64,000 nt of DNA from Coenobita brevimanus. Its lineage: Eukaryota > Arthropoda > Malacostraca > Decapoda > Coenobitidae. Shown one piece after another: positions 1-10,555 of the stretch. Location: NCBI GenBank assembly GCA_032717465.1, contig CM064658.1:1486001-1550000 (forward strand), given 5' to 3'. The notes below the pieces were generated by a model. It searched no databases and was not told the DNA's origin. It saw only the letters and a program-made list of their open reading frames with translations. A program made the position numbers and the translations under genes. How positions within the stretch are numbered: position 1 is the first letter of the stretch; each line of letters starts with the position of its first letter.

Positions 1-123
1 TTTCTCTTCCCTCCCTCTATATTATGCAATTTATACAACTGTCAGAAACATCAATCTTTTATATACACATTCGTACACACGATTCACACACACACACACT
101 CACAAGCAAATACACAAATTACC

Positions 124-125
<2 letters not shown>

Positions 126-177
<52 letters not shown>
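126..177. repeat. (CA)n microsatellite, about 26 units
   Basis: Uninterrupted CA dinucleotide. Shorter CA runs precede it from about 86. It lies at the start of a longer CA-rich degenerate zone. Confidence 0.95.
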
Positions 178-179
<2 letters not shown>

Positions 180-199
180 ACCATCACAGATACACAAAC

Positions 200-620
200 G
201 AACATACCTATAAAATACACAACGCTTACACATATCCGTTCACAGGTTTAAAAACGTACATACAATACTTACATACACTGTACTGTCAACGTACATGGAA
301 CTAAACACCAGTACACAGCTAATAAACGTTCATGGGTACACACACAAGCATACATACACTTTAATATAATACTGGCACACATACATACCTTATGCACACA
401 TACGTTCACAGGTACACTACATACACACACATACGCCTAAAGGTATGAAAACGCACATCTTAAACACGTACACACACACCTTACACATAAATACGTTCAC
501 TGGCACTCCTACAAAAACATACACACACGTACACACACTTTTTACGTCCATTCGTTCGCAGGCACACCAGACATACACACACACACCTTACGCACACAAT
601 CCACGCCCACTCACAAATAC
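200..620. repeat. Degenerate CA-rich tandem repeat with a recurring CGTTCACAGGTACAC box
   Basis: Variants of CGTTCACAGGTACAC start near 237, 327, 403, 494 and 553 (spacing 90, 76, 91 and 59). They are separated by diverged CA/TACA sequence. This looks like an old tandem repeat of roughly 60-90 bp, partly overwritten by CA slippage. No coding signal. Confidence 0.6.
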
Positions 621-659
621 TCATACTCCCAAACCCGCACGAGCCGCCACACGCACACA

Positions 660-1239
660 GCCATGCACGCAAGCACTCACACGCAATCGATCAGCTGAGC
701 ATCCATCCGGGCACATACTCCCCCCTTGCCTCCCCCTCCTCACATCCTTCCCTCCTTCCCTGACATCTCCGTTATCAAGATTTCGTTTATTTCCCATCCG
801 CAACGCCTTCGACTTCCTCCCATCGCTCGCTATCTCCGGGAAGCCAAGCTGGAAAAATCATCTCCCAGTATTTCCACATGTAAACAAACGCCAGCTGTTC
901 CCGCCAAAAAAGTTCCCGAGCTCCTCTTGCTGCCACTTCTACGATTTCCATACCGCCCTTAAATTTGACTCTCTTCGTCCTCCATCTTTGCTCCCGCCCC
1001 CCTGTCTCCCACGTGCCGGTATATGGGAGACTTCAACCATGGGCAGGTACGGATCCTTGCGGTTAGATTGCGGTTACTTTTATTATTGGAGACTCGGAGT
1101 GGTGGCAGCAGAGGCGCTCAGTTGCCACAAGCCGCCATCCCTCTCCCACCCGCCCGCCCAGCCCAGCCCGCGCGCTCGCTCACCAGTTGCCACCCACCAC
1201 CTTCCCGCGTCTGCCTTATAATTCCTCCTTTTATCCCTT
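660..1239. other. Non-repetitive C-rich stretch without a supported gene
   Basis: Ordinary-complexity sequence, C-rich on the plus strand. The only gene-like signals are an ATG at 1039 in a good start context (CAACCATGG) followed at 1046/1047 by a consensus-like donor (CAG/GTACGG), and on the minus strand a donor-like GTGAGC near 1190. Open frames here (for example 445-1221 plus) have no recognisable domain. I call no gene. Confidence 0.4.
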
Positions 1240-1600
1240 TCCTTCCCTTTGCACTTCGCTTGGCCGAGGGGGCGTGATCGTATGCGTTTGTCTGTTCGCT
1301 GTACCAGACGAAATGCGTAATGGGAGTGCGTTTGGCCGCGAATTTGTCGATATTTCGTTGGCGCGCGGGAGTCTGGGGTGGGGGAGGCAGGAGGAATAGT
1401 CTTGGAGCGGGGAGGACAGAGAGCCAGTTATATTCTCATCAATTTCTAATAACCAGCTGGATTTCGATAGAGAGCGACATCGCGGCACAGGCTGGGCGCT
1501 GCGGCGGGGGAATATTCGATGGTGTTTGTAGCTACGGCCGGAACGAGAGCAGTACCGCCATCTTCAAAGGGAGACTGGAGAGGAGTAATTCCGTACATTA
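1240..1600. promoter_or_regulatory. CpG-dense non-repetitive segment, possible promoter or CpG island
   Basis: CpG steps are dense, for example around GGCGCGCGGG near 1359-1370, while most of the window is CpG-poor simple repeat. A YY1-like box (ACCGCCATCTTC, reverse complement GAAGATGGCGGT) lies at 1554-1565. On the minus strand ATAAAAGG-like and TTATAAGG-like sequences occur near 1212-1236, just downstream of the CpG-rich part. This is promoter-like composition only. No transcript start is shown. Confidence 0.3.
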
Positions 1601-2096
1601 ATTACTGTTGAACGTTATATATTTTGTCCATCACTATAACGACTATACAATTCAATATTCAAATTTTTCTTCTTCCTCCTGTGTTAATTACAGCAAATAT
1701 ACCTTATACACATTTATTCTCGAACTCTGTAAAGGGTATGATCGAGATGAGATGATATTCAAACAATATTCTCGCATTTTAACTATTTTCATTCTACTAT
1801 ATTCAAATACCAAGCATTATAATACTTAACTGAATATTATAGAGGATATTTTTCCAGTACTATAATATGGTATCTTCCGTATAATTCCTCCAATAACAAT
1901 TTCTAGTTTACTGCATACTACCGCACATTTTAAAAAGTAGTAGTGTAGAGCTTTATAAAGGATATTCTCCAGACGTTATAACACGTTGATAAAATATGCT
2001 ATGCTATGGATTATGCTATTATTATTATTATTATTACCTCAATTTCCCGTATAGGCCTAATGAAATTATTCTGATGCTAATAATACGATAATAATA

Positions 2097-2132
<36 letters not shown>

Positions 2133-2240
2133 TGATACTCGTGCTTATTATTATGGTATTATTTTTATCTAATTTTAATGGGAAGATATTTACCAGATAA
2201 ATATCTTTACTGTAATTTATTTATTTTTTTGATTACTATT
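1601..2240. other. AT-rich sequence with two (AAT)n microsatellites
   Basis: Low-GC, non-coding looking. (ATT)n runs at about 2017-2035 and (TAA)n at 2089-2131. A GGATATTYT-like word recurs near 1751, 1842 and 1968. No gene seen. Confidence 0.7.
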
Positions 2241-2283
2241 ATTAATGACAATATTCTTGTTTATAATGATGAGTTTGATTTTT

Positions 2284-2870
2284 ATTATTATTATTATTGG
2301 TGGCGGTGCTGGTAATAGTAGTTGTAGTTGTAGTTGTAGTAGCATAGTAGCAGTAGGTAGTAGTGGTACTGGCAGTTGTAGCAGTAGTTCTCTCTCTCTC
2401 TCTCTCTCTTTCCCCCTCCATTCTAATTCTCCCCTTTTCTATTTAATGTCTTATTTTCCCTCCCATTATCTTCCCCTCTCTTTTCTCCCCTCACCCTCTC
2501 CTTCCACTCCCCTCTGCACAACACACATTACCACAACTACTACCACAACTACCATTACAACAAACTACTACTGCTACTACTACCACCACCACACTATTAC
2601 CACTTCTACTATTACTACAACAATCACCACAACTACTACCATTACCACAACCACCACCCCCTCTTCCCTACCACAATCACACTTACCACAACCATTCATA
2701 CCACAAGTACCACCTACCACAACCACTCATACCACAAGTACCACCAACCACAACCAATCATACTACAATTACCACACTTACCACAACCACAATTACAGCA
2801 TTCCTACCACAACTAGTTATTCCTACCACAACTACAACCACTCCTACCACAGCTACTACCAACCAGGCAC
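2284..2870. repeat. Compound simple repeats ending in an ACCACAACTACC minisatellite
   Basis: TAT/TAG trinucleotides, then GTAGTT-type repeats (2318-2390), a short CT tract (2391-2410), pyrimidine-rich DNA, and from about 2519 a degenerate array of ACCACAACTACC. The 228-residue open frame over it (2245-2931) is only Ser/Thr/His repeat translation. The ACCACAACTACC family recurs on both strands at many loci in the window. Confidence 0.85.
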
Positions 2871-2971
2871 CGACGCAAATTTAACCACACAATCAATGAG
2901 TGAATGTCTTGGACTCAGCCATACTGATTAAGATAATTATATGGTTCATTTTAAATCTGAATTCGATGTTT

Positions 2972-2972
<1 letters not shown>

Positions 2973-3019
<47 letters not shown>

Positions 3020-3396
3020 TAGTTCTCTCTCTCTCCCTCTCCCTTCATTCCTCCCCTCGTTCTCCTCTCCTCTCCCCTCCTGCCTTGCTTCTTTTTACCT
3101 CTCCCCTCATTCTATCTCCCGCCTCTTTACGCTCCCCTCTCTCTCTCGTCTATGCTATTCCCTCTCTCTTCCCATGCCTCTCCTTTTCTCTCTTTCTTCC
3201 TCCTCTTCCCACCCCCTTTCCTCTTTCTCCCCTCCCTCATTCTCCCATTTCTTCACACTATTCCTCTCCCATCTCTCCTCCTCTCTCTCCCCTCCCCTTT
3301 TCCCTCCCTCCTATCTTCCCCTTCCCCCCTCTCGCTCTACACCTCCTCTCCCCTTCCCCTCACTTTCCTTTTCACTCTCCTCTTCTCCTTTCCCCC

Positions 3397-3433
<37 letters not shown>

Positions 3434-3535
3434 GCTGTGCTCTCATTTGAAGTATCCGTTCTTTCTCACCCCGACTCTCTCTCTCTCTCCACGACCACCA
3501 CCATAACCTCCACTTCCCTTATAAACCTGCCATCT
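2973..3535. repeat. (CT)n microsatellite and polypyrimidine block
   Basis: A perfect CT tract at 2973-3013 leads into TCTCCCC-type polypyrimidine DNA. A second CT tract lies at about 3400-3432. All three plus frames are open Leu/Ser/Pro translations and are not genes. Confidence 0.9.

Positions 3536-3537
<2 letters not shown>

Positions 3538-3611
<74 letters not shown>
3538..3611. repeat. (GA)37 microsatellite
   Basis: A pure GA tract of 74 bp right after a pyrimidine block, so strand asymmetry flips here. It gives spurious Arg-Glu frames on the plus strand and Leu-Ser frames on the minus strand. Confidence 0.95.
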
Positions 3612-3619
<8 letters not shown>

Positions 3620-3687
3620 AGGGAGCCGCCCACCTCTCAGTGCCACCACGCAAAGACCCCCCTCACCTCCCCCCCCCCTCCTTACAA

Positions 3688-3841
3688 ACACCTTTCCCTC
3701 AGCGATTTATTTTGCCTATTACACCCGACTGTCCTATTCCGCGCTGCACAAGTCCTTCCAATATCCCCATACTCCGCATAAATAACCTACATACGGATAT
3801 CAACCAGCCGTATCCAAAAAATAAATCGCTGAAGAGGTGTT
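3688..3841. mobile_element. Foldback MITE with AGCGATTTATTTT arms
   Basis: The left arm (3688-3713) contains CAGCGATTTATTTT and the right arm (3817-3841) contains AAAATAAATCGCTG. Outward from the core the arms read ACACCT and AGGTGT. The match is about 25 bp with small gaps, around a spacer of about 100 bp. This is the geometry of a non-autonomous inverted-repeat element. Target duplication and superfamily are not resolved. The right arm is the first unit of the adjacent tandem array. Confidence 0.6.
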
Positions 3842-4350
3842 AGGGAGGATAGTATAGGAAATTTTGAAACGTCATCGTAGCCATATCCAAAAATAGATCG
3901 CTAAGGGAGAGGTGTTAGGGAGAATTATAGGAAATTTGCTGACGTCATTGTAGCCATCCCAGAATAAATCGGAAGACAGGAAATTTGCAGATGTCACTGT
4001 AGCCATACCAAAAATAAATCACTAAGGAAGAAGTGTTAGGGAACATAGGAAATTTGCTGACGTCATCGTAGCCATATCCCAAAACAAATCGCTTAGGAAG
4101 AGGCGTTGGGGAGCATAGTGTTGGAAATTTGTTGACGTCATCGTACCCATATCCAAAATAAATCGCTACGGAAAAGGTGTTAGGGAGCAGAGAGGAAAAA
4201 CACAGACGTCATCGTACAGAAAGGGTTACTGGATATCCTTGAAGCATATTTAACGCATCCAAAAATAAATCGCTAAGGAAGAGGTGTTAGGGAGCAGAGA
4301 TAATAAATACACACGTCATCGTACAGAAAGGGCTATGGCTATTCTTGGAG
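3817..4350. repeat. 72-bp tandem array derived from a MITE arm, several units with TGACGTCA
   Basis: About seven units begin with AATAAATCGCT near 3820, 3892, 3963, 4011, 4081, 4156 and 4262. Each continues GAGGTGTTAGGGAG and most end GTCATCGTA. The palindromic CRE octamer TGACGTCA is exact at 3940-3947, 4058-4065 and 4133-4140. Variants keeping ACGTCA lie near 3869, 4204 and 4312. The last two units share a CATCGTACAGAAAGGG extension. Not coding. Confidence 0.85.
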
Positions 4351-4429
4351 CATACTCAAGGCGAGAGGTATGGCTTAGGCTGATTAAACAGGTGTGGTGG
4401 TGACGGGAATATAGCGGTCTGGCAGTGAA

Positions 4430-5400
4430 GGAAGGAAGGAAAAGAATGAAGGAAAAATATGAGAAGGAAGAAGGAAGGAAAAAAGCATGATGGAATGAAT
4501 GAAGGAAGGAAGAAAAAAGCATGATGGAATGAATGAATGAATGAAGGAAGGAAGAAAAAAGCATGATGGAATGAATGAATGAAGGAAGAAAAAAGCATGA
4601 TGGAATGAATGAATGAATGAATGAAGGAAAAAAGCATGATGGAATGAATGAATGAATGAATGAAGGAAAAAAGCATGATGGAATGAATGAAGGAAAAAAG
4701 CATGATGGAATGAAGGAATTAATGAAGGAAAAAAGCATGAAAGAAGGAAGACTGAAGGAAGGAAGGAAAGAAGGTCAGAAGGAGGAAATATAATGGTTGG
4801 CAAGTGAAGGAATGAAGTAAAAGGATGAAAGGAAAATGTGAGAGGAGGAAGGAAGGAAAAAAGCATGAACTAAATAAGGAAGGAAGGAAGGAAGGAAAAG
4901 CATGAAGGAAAGAAGGAAAAAGCGTGTAGGAAATAAGGAAAGATAGAAGGAAGGAAAAGCCTGAAGGAAAGAAGGAAAAGGCACGAAGGAAAGAACATGA
5001 AGAAATGGAGAGAGCATGAAGGAAAGAAGGAAGGAAAAGGCATGAAGGAAAGAAGGAAGGAGGGAAAGAAGAGGGTAAGGAAAAAAGCATGAGGGAAAAA
5101 TTATGGAAGACTGGAAAGAAGGAAAGGAAAAAAGGAAGGAAGGAAATGACAAAGCAAAAACACTAAAGAAACTGGGGAATCAATGAATGAATGAAGGAAG
5201 GAAGGAAGCAGGGAAAAAATGGAGTAGGGAGGAGGAAAAGAAAAAAGGAAGGAAGGAAGGAAGGAAAGGAGGAGGAGAGGAAGTAAGAATGAAGGAAAAA
5301 AAAGTAAGATGAAATGGCACGAAGGATTTAGGACAATACGAAAGGAAGGAAAAAGAAGGAAGAAACAAAAGAATGAAGGAAGAAGGAGCGATGGAGGACG
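4430..5400. repeat. GAAG/GAAT minisatellite with AAAAAAGCATGA spacer
   Basis: From about 4484 to 4740 GAATGAATGAAGG blocks alternate with AAAAAAGCATGATGG in units of roughly 20-45 bp. From 4740 to 5400 it decays to AAGG/GAAG tetramers with scattered AGCATGAAGG. Minus-strand open frames of 115-160 codons are Phe/Ser/Pro repeat translation. Confidence 0.9.
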
Positions 5401-6094
5401 AGGAGGAGGTGGAGTGAGGAGAAGGAGAATGATAATGAGAGGAGTGAAGAAGTCATTATCCAAGCCACTCTCTCTCCCCCTCTCATTAACCCCCTCTTCA
5501 TTTACCTCTCTCTCTCTCTCTCTTTTAAAGCCATCAATAACTGTTTCATTTCTCTCTACTTAAATCTTTTAGTAACCCCTTTTTAACCTCTCTAAATACA
5601 ATAATAATAATAATAATAATAATAAATGCAATATACCATAAAATCTAAAGTATATTTACTGACACTACGCTAATAGGATATCAATCAATAATTTCCTTTT
5701 AAGTACTATATCCTTCCTTTCTTATAAAATTTTCTTCCTGATTTTTCGTCCTGCAAGGTACTACTTCTTACTTTCCCGTACGACTGATTTCCGGAGGGTC
5801 TGGTGGGTGGAGAGAGCCTTTTTTGGTACCGAATATTACACTTTAACAAGTTTTGAGCAAGTTTCTCTATTAATAATTTGAGTAAGTTTTTTTCTTTTTT
5901 AAATTAAACCCGACTACCTATACCACGTTCACTTTAACCTGACAAGGATCTGGAACCCCTCTTTCAGCTCAATTGATGGTCAAGGGTTTGTATTGAGGGC
6001 TGATTTGACTAGTAACCAAGGAGACTCATACGTACTTCATAATGGCTCACCAAATTAACACACCACCATAACGCAGTATTCAGCTTGTGAGACT
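5401..6094. other. Mostly unique AT-rich DNA with small microsatellites
   Basis: CT-rich at 5464-5525, (AAT)n at 5600-5626, then about 450 bp of ordinary AT-rich sequence to 6094. I see no reading frame or RNA signature worth calling. Confidence 0.6.
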
Positions 6095-6460
6095 GGCATT
6101 CTCTCTCTCAAATATACTTTCTCACTCTCTCTCTCTCTCTCTCTCTAAATGTGCACGTCTACTATGTTACACAATCTTACTTATTCCCTCACTCGTATTT
6201 ACTCTCTCTCTCTCTCTCTCTAAATATGTCTACTATCTTACAGGATCTTTCACAAACTAGCACTTCTTCCCTCACTCTTATTTACTCTCTCTCTCTCTCT
6301 CTCTAAATATGTCTACTATCTTACAGGATCTTTCACAAACTAGCACTTCTTCCCTCACTCTTATTTACTCTCTCTCTCTCTCTCTCTCTCTCAATGTCTA
6401 CTATCTTACAGGATCTCACTTTCATACACTAACACTTCTCTCTCTCTCTCTCTCTCCAGC
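6095..6460. repeat. 83-bp tandem repeat, each unit containing a (CT)n tract
   Basis: Units begin at about 6146, 6221, 6304 and 6391. Each has a CT tract followed by AAATATGTCTACTATCTTAC, then GGATC, CACTTCTTCCCTCACTC and TTTACT. The 6221 and 6304 units are almost identical, so duplication was recent. The microsatellite was copied as part of a longer unit. Confidence 0.9.
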
Positions 6461-6856
6461 CTGGGTATCCTATTCTTAAACTTACGTAATTAGGAGGAAA
6501 GTCTTTCTATTAAGGCCGGACCACTTAGTATAAAGGTTTGTTTGGTCTGTGTATCTATGTAACTTAACTTTCTTACCTCTCTCTCTCTCTCACACACACA
6601 CACACTTGTTTTACGCACACACTTTTAACTGCTCATTCTCTCTTACAAACACACTCTCCCCCCCCCCTCTCTCTCTCTCTCTCTCTCAGTTACGCACAAT
6701 TAGCAGCAAAACAAAGGAGACTTGGTTAATCCCACATCTGGATTGGAATGTCCCTTCTTCCCGCATAATGGCGCCTCTCTCTCTCTCTCTCTCTCTCCAT
6801 CTACTGTTTTCCAGTGTTTCCCTTTTACTTATGGTCATACTTTCTCTCTCAGATAC

Positions 6857-6901
<45 letters not shown>

Positions 6902-7000
6902 GAGAGAGAGTTTACACACACTAAAGACATAGGTGTGAAAAGCACTTCGTGACTGTTAGTATGTTGTTTATGTATGTATGTATGTATGTATGTACGTAGG
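6461..7000. repeat. Compound CT, CA, GA and GTAT microsatellites in unique flanks
   Basis: CT-CA at about 6580-6605, CT at 6668-6688 and 6778-6797, (CA)n with a short GA end at 6859-6910, and (TATG)n at about 6968-6994. Between them are 50-100 bp unique pieces. A TAATGGCGCC box lies near 6766-6775. No gene. Confidence 0.85.
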
Positions 7001-7175
7001 ATAAGGAGTTGGATGATGAAGATGATGACGATGATTAACTGGGAGAAAAGAATATGAAGACGAAGAGGAAGAACTGAAGAGGAAGAGAATGCGAAAAGGA
7101 AGCACAGGAAGATGAACACAAGGACACTGAGGGAAAGGGTGAGAAGGAAGAGAAAATAATATCCTCTCTCTCTCA

Positions 7176-7490
7176 CCCTGGCCTTCCCTAATTTGACGCG
7201 AACGAAACAAAATGAAACCTGAACGCAAACCTCCGGAGCAACCCAAGGGGGGCCAAAGGGGTTTTAGATGCTCATTTCAGACGACGTGAAGGAGGGGGCG
7301 TACCAAAACGTTTCGCTCGCCTCCCAAATTGCATCGTTGCCTCCGAGGGGGGCTGGAATCAATGCGCGGGCGAGCGAAGGGGTCGGCGGGCGCGAATGGT
7401 TGTTAAGGGGTCGAGGCCAATTACCATAATGGGCAGTACGAGCAGGGTGAACTAACATACTGAGACGGTGTGGTGGTGGCTGGGGCTTGT
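7176..7490. other. CpG-rich unique segment next to a 27-bp satellite
   Basis: About 300 bp of non-repetitive GC-rich sequence with many CpG steps (for example GCGCGGGCGAGCGAAGG near 7360-7376). The minus frame 7716-7264 runs from the satellite into it and ends at 7264. A plus frame without a start is open from about 7285 to 7453. Neither resembles a family I know, so both are left uncalled. Confidence 0.4.
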
Positions 7491-7495
7491 CTTGC

Positions 7496-8440
7496 CTACC
7501 CAGTTTCTTAGTTAATTCTGTCCTGTCACCTTTCCTAGTTATTTCTGTCCTGTCACCTTTCCTAGTTAATTCTGTCCTGTCACTTCTCCTAGTTAATTCT
7601 GTCCTGTCACTTTTCTTCGTTAATTCTGTCCTGTCACTTTTCTTCGTTAATTCTGTCCTGTCACTTTTCTTCGTTAATTCTGTCCTGTCACTTTTCTTCG
7701 TTAATTGTCCTGTCACTTTTCTTCGTTAATTGTCCTGTCACTTTTCTTCGTTAATTCTGTCCTGTCACTTTTCTTCGTTAATTCTGTCCTGTCACTTTTC
7801 TTCGTTAATTCTGTCCTGTCACTTCTCAGTTAATTCTGTCTTGTCACTTTCTTAGTTAATTCTGTCCTGTCACTCTTCTTCGTTAATTCTGTCCTGTCAC
7901 TTTTCCTAGTTTATTCTGTCCTGTCACTCTTTTTAGTTAATTCTGTCCTGCCACTCTTCTTCGTTAATTCTGTCCTGTCACTTTTCTTTGTTAATTCTGC
8001 CCTGTCACTTTTCCTAGTTAATTCTGTCCTGTCACTTTTCCTAGTTAATTCTGTCCTGTCACTTTTCCTAGTTAATTCTGTCCTGTCACTTCTCTTAATT
8101 CTGTCTTGTCATCTTTCTTAGTTAATTCTGTCCTGCCACTTCTCAGTTAATTCTGTCCTGTCACTCTTCTTCGTTAATTCTGTCCTGTCACTTCTCTTAG
8201 TTAATTCTGTCCTGTCACTTCTCAGTTAATTCTGTCCTGTCACTCTTCTTAGTTAATTCTGTCCTGTCACTTCTCTTAGTTAATTCTGTCCTGTCAGTTT
8301 TCTTCGTTAATTCTCTCCTGTCACTCTTCTTCGTTAATTCTCTCCTGTCACTTTTCCTAGTTAATTCTCTCCTGTCACTTTTCCTAGTTAATTCTCTCCT
8401 GTCACTCTTCTTCGTTAATTCTGTCCTGTCACTTTCTTAA
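7496..8440. repeat. 27-bp minisatellite, about 35 copies
   Basis: The unit is TTAATTCTGTCCTGTCACTT plus TTCTTCG or TTCCTAG. Copies differ by point changes and small deletions (for example near 7707 and 8096). Because 27 is a multiple of three the minus strand reads as a nine-residue repeat (DRTELTKKS) until indels break the frame at about 7716. This is satellite translation, not a gene. Confidence 0.95.
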
Positions 8441-8724
8441 TCAGTTAATTTAGTCAGAGGTTAATAATTACGTTGGTCGCCTCCTTAATTAGTCACTAAT
8501 AACCGCCTCTTACCTAACTACCAGCTGTTATATCTCTTACCTAACTATACCAGCCCTTATATTTCCTATTTTCCTTAACTACTAGCAATTAGATTTTCCT
8601 TAAGTGGCACTCTTTAAGTAAATACTCCTTCTAAGTAGCTACAAAGACTTAGCTGCCTCTTAAATACAGTATTCATTTTCTTTACACGACTTCACTACGG
8701 TCTCACTGTCAGTTCCGAAATAAA
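8441..8724. other. Unique AT-rich spacer
   Basis: Degenerate TTAATTA/CCTAACTA words continue for about 100 bp beyond the satellite, then unique sequence. Nothing further seen. Confidence 0.6.
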
Positions 8725-9065
8725 ACATTGTGAAAATAAATCGCTAAAGAAAAAACGCTTGATCTCCAATTTCTGAAAAAGTATATAAATATATCACCAA
8801 GGGAAAAACGCTACATTAATAATTTTCCAAAGTAAAAAAATAAAGTAAATGAAAATAAATCGGGAAGGAAAAACGCTTGATTTACAATTACTCATAAAAA
8901 ATATAATAAATCGCCAATGAGAAAACGCTTGAGCTATAATTTCTCAAAGTAAAAAAATATAAAATCGCCCCCCCCCAAAAAAAAACCGCTAATCTATAAT
9001 TTCTCAAAACCAAAAATATAAAAATAAATCGCCAAGAAAAAAACGCTTGATCTGTTATTTCCAAA
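8725..9065. repeat. AT-rich 58-bp array related to the AATAAATCGC MITE arm
   Basis: About six diverged units carry AATAAATCGC-like boxes near 8735, 8788, 8855, 8905, 8960 and 9023. Each is followed by AAGGAAAAACGCTTGATC and then AATTTCTCAAA. The box matches the arms of the 3688-3841 element, so this looks like an independent expansion of the same family. A C run followed by an A run interrupts it at about 8967-8985. Confidence 0.75.
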
Positions 9066-9113
9066 AGAAAAATAATCTTAATTGTATGAGAAACATTATG
9101 GATTTCGTGAGGG

Positions 9114-9650
9114 GAGAGAGAGAGAGAGAGAGAGAGAGAATCAAAGTGTGGGGGGGAGTGAGATGAGTTGATGGGGAAACTAAGGGGTGGGGCAATGTGG
9201 GATGAAGGAGTGGGGGAGGGGAGAGAGACGTGAGGGAGAAGAGGGGAGAGAAGCAAGAGAGAAAAAAAGAGTTGTTGTGAGTGGAATATGAAAGGTGAGG
9301 AGAGGAGAAATAACAGGAAGGTAAGAGGGGAGAAACAAGAGGAAAGTGAGAGGCAATTAGAGATGAGGGGGGGAAAGGTGAGAGAAAAAAAAGAGGGAGG
9401 ACTGAGGGGGAGGGAAGGGGAGAGAGGTAAGGGAGTAGGTGGGGGGAGTGAGGGAAGATGAGGGGAAAGAGGTGAGAGGGAGAAGAGTGACGGGTAGGAG
9501 GTGGAGTAAGGGAAGATGAGAGGGGAATGGAGCGAGAGGTGAGGGAGCGAAGAGAGAGGGGTAGGGGGTGGAGTGAGGGGAAGACATGAGGGGGAGAGGG
9601 GATAGGTAGGAGAGAGGTGAGGGGAGTGAAGGTGGGGGGAGTGACAATTT
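9114..9650. repeat. (GA)n and purine-rich minisatellite block
   Basis: A GA tract (9114-9139) is followed by GGGGAGTGAGGGAAGATGAG-type purine repeats. Minus-strand open frames here are Pro/Ser/Leu repeats. The block ends at a short unique island (9650-9690). Confidence 0.9.
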
Positions 9651-9689
9651 AGCCAGGGCCGACGTCTGACAGGCTGACACGAGGACAAA

Positions 9690-10200
9690 CATGGATCCCC
9701 CTCCTCCCCCCTCTGACCCCTCCCCCTTTCCCCTCCCTCCCTCCCCGCACACCCACTCACTTCTCCCTCCTCTATCGCACCTTCCAGCTTTCCTACACCT
9801 CCCCTCCCTCTCTCCCCCCTCTCCTTTTTTCACATCTTACTGCTTCCATCCTCCCCTTCCCACTCTCCTACCCCTATCCATCTCTCCTTCGCTCTCTCCA
9901 CCCCCATTCTCTCCTTTCCACCTTCCCTCCCTTTCACACTTCTCTCTTCCACCCCTTCCTCATCCTCCCACATTCCCTATTCCCCTTCTCTCTTCCCTTT
10001 CCTTTGAACCTCTCACCCACCTCCTTACCCATTCACACATTCCCCACCTCCAAACCCCATCAATTTTCCCACCTCCCCTTCCCTCTTTCCTCACCTCCCC
10101 CTCCCCTTCACCACCTTCCTGCTCTTTCGTATTTCCCAGGCACTTTCCCCCTTCCCCTCCCCCTCCACACCTCCCTACTCATTCTCTGATCGCCCTCATC
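9690..10200. repeat. Polypyrimidine block facing the preceding purine block
   Basis: CCTCCCC/TTCCC-type DNA with opposite strand asymmetry to 9114-9650. Open plus frame 9691-10293 is low complexity apart from its last 25 residues. Confidence 0.85.
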
Positions 10201-10441
10201 CCCTCTAAAAATGGGAGGAATAAAATGAACTGGGACAGGGTGTGTAGTGGAGCGGTGAGGGGGCAGTACACCCTGTTAAGACGGCCCTTGTAGGTTGGTG
10301 AGTAAAAGCACTGTAATATTTAACTCCTACCCTGCTTGTTTAGTGTACTCTTGCTGATTCCAGACGATTTAATTACACCCAGAAGGGCCTCTCGTACTGA
10401 AGGGGCGATGAAACTATAACAACACACTAAACTTAAGACAA
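10201..10441. other. Unique spacer with one CAGACGATTT motif copy
   Basis: About 240 bp of ordinary sequence. CCAGACGATTTAATTACACC near 10360-10379 is a diverged copy of the short element family clustered at 31-33 kb. No gene is supported. Confidence 0.5.

Positions 10442-10487
<46 letters not shown>
10442..10487. repeat. (AAT)n microsatellite
   Basis: Fifteen or so perfect AAT units. Confidence 0.95.
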
Positions 10488-10488
<1 letters not shown>

Positions 10489-10555
10489 AATACACTAGAG
10501 ACCATACACAACAAAACACATCACACATGGAAACCAGACAGCAGCACAACAAAAC

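Noticed and set aside
7264..7716. 150-codon minus frame with nine-residue repeats and a normal-looking C-terminal part
   Set aside because: The repeat part is the 27-bp satellite. The remaining 65 residues match no family I know and no splice or start evidence supports them.
10125..10310. Plus-strand exon (acceptor TTTCCCAG at 10139, donor GTGAGT near 10298)
   Set aside because: The frame stops before the donor, and acceptor-like words are common in pyrimidine blocks.
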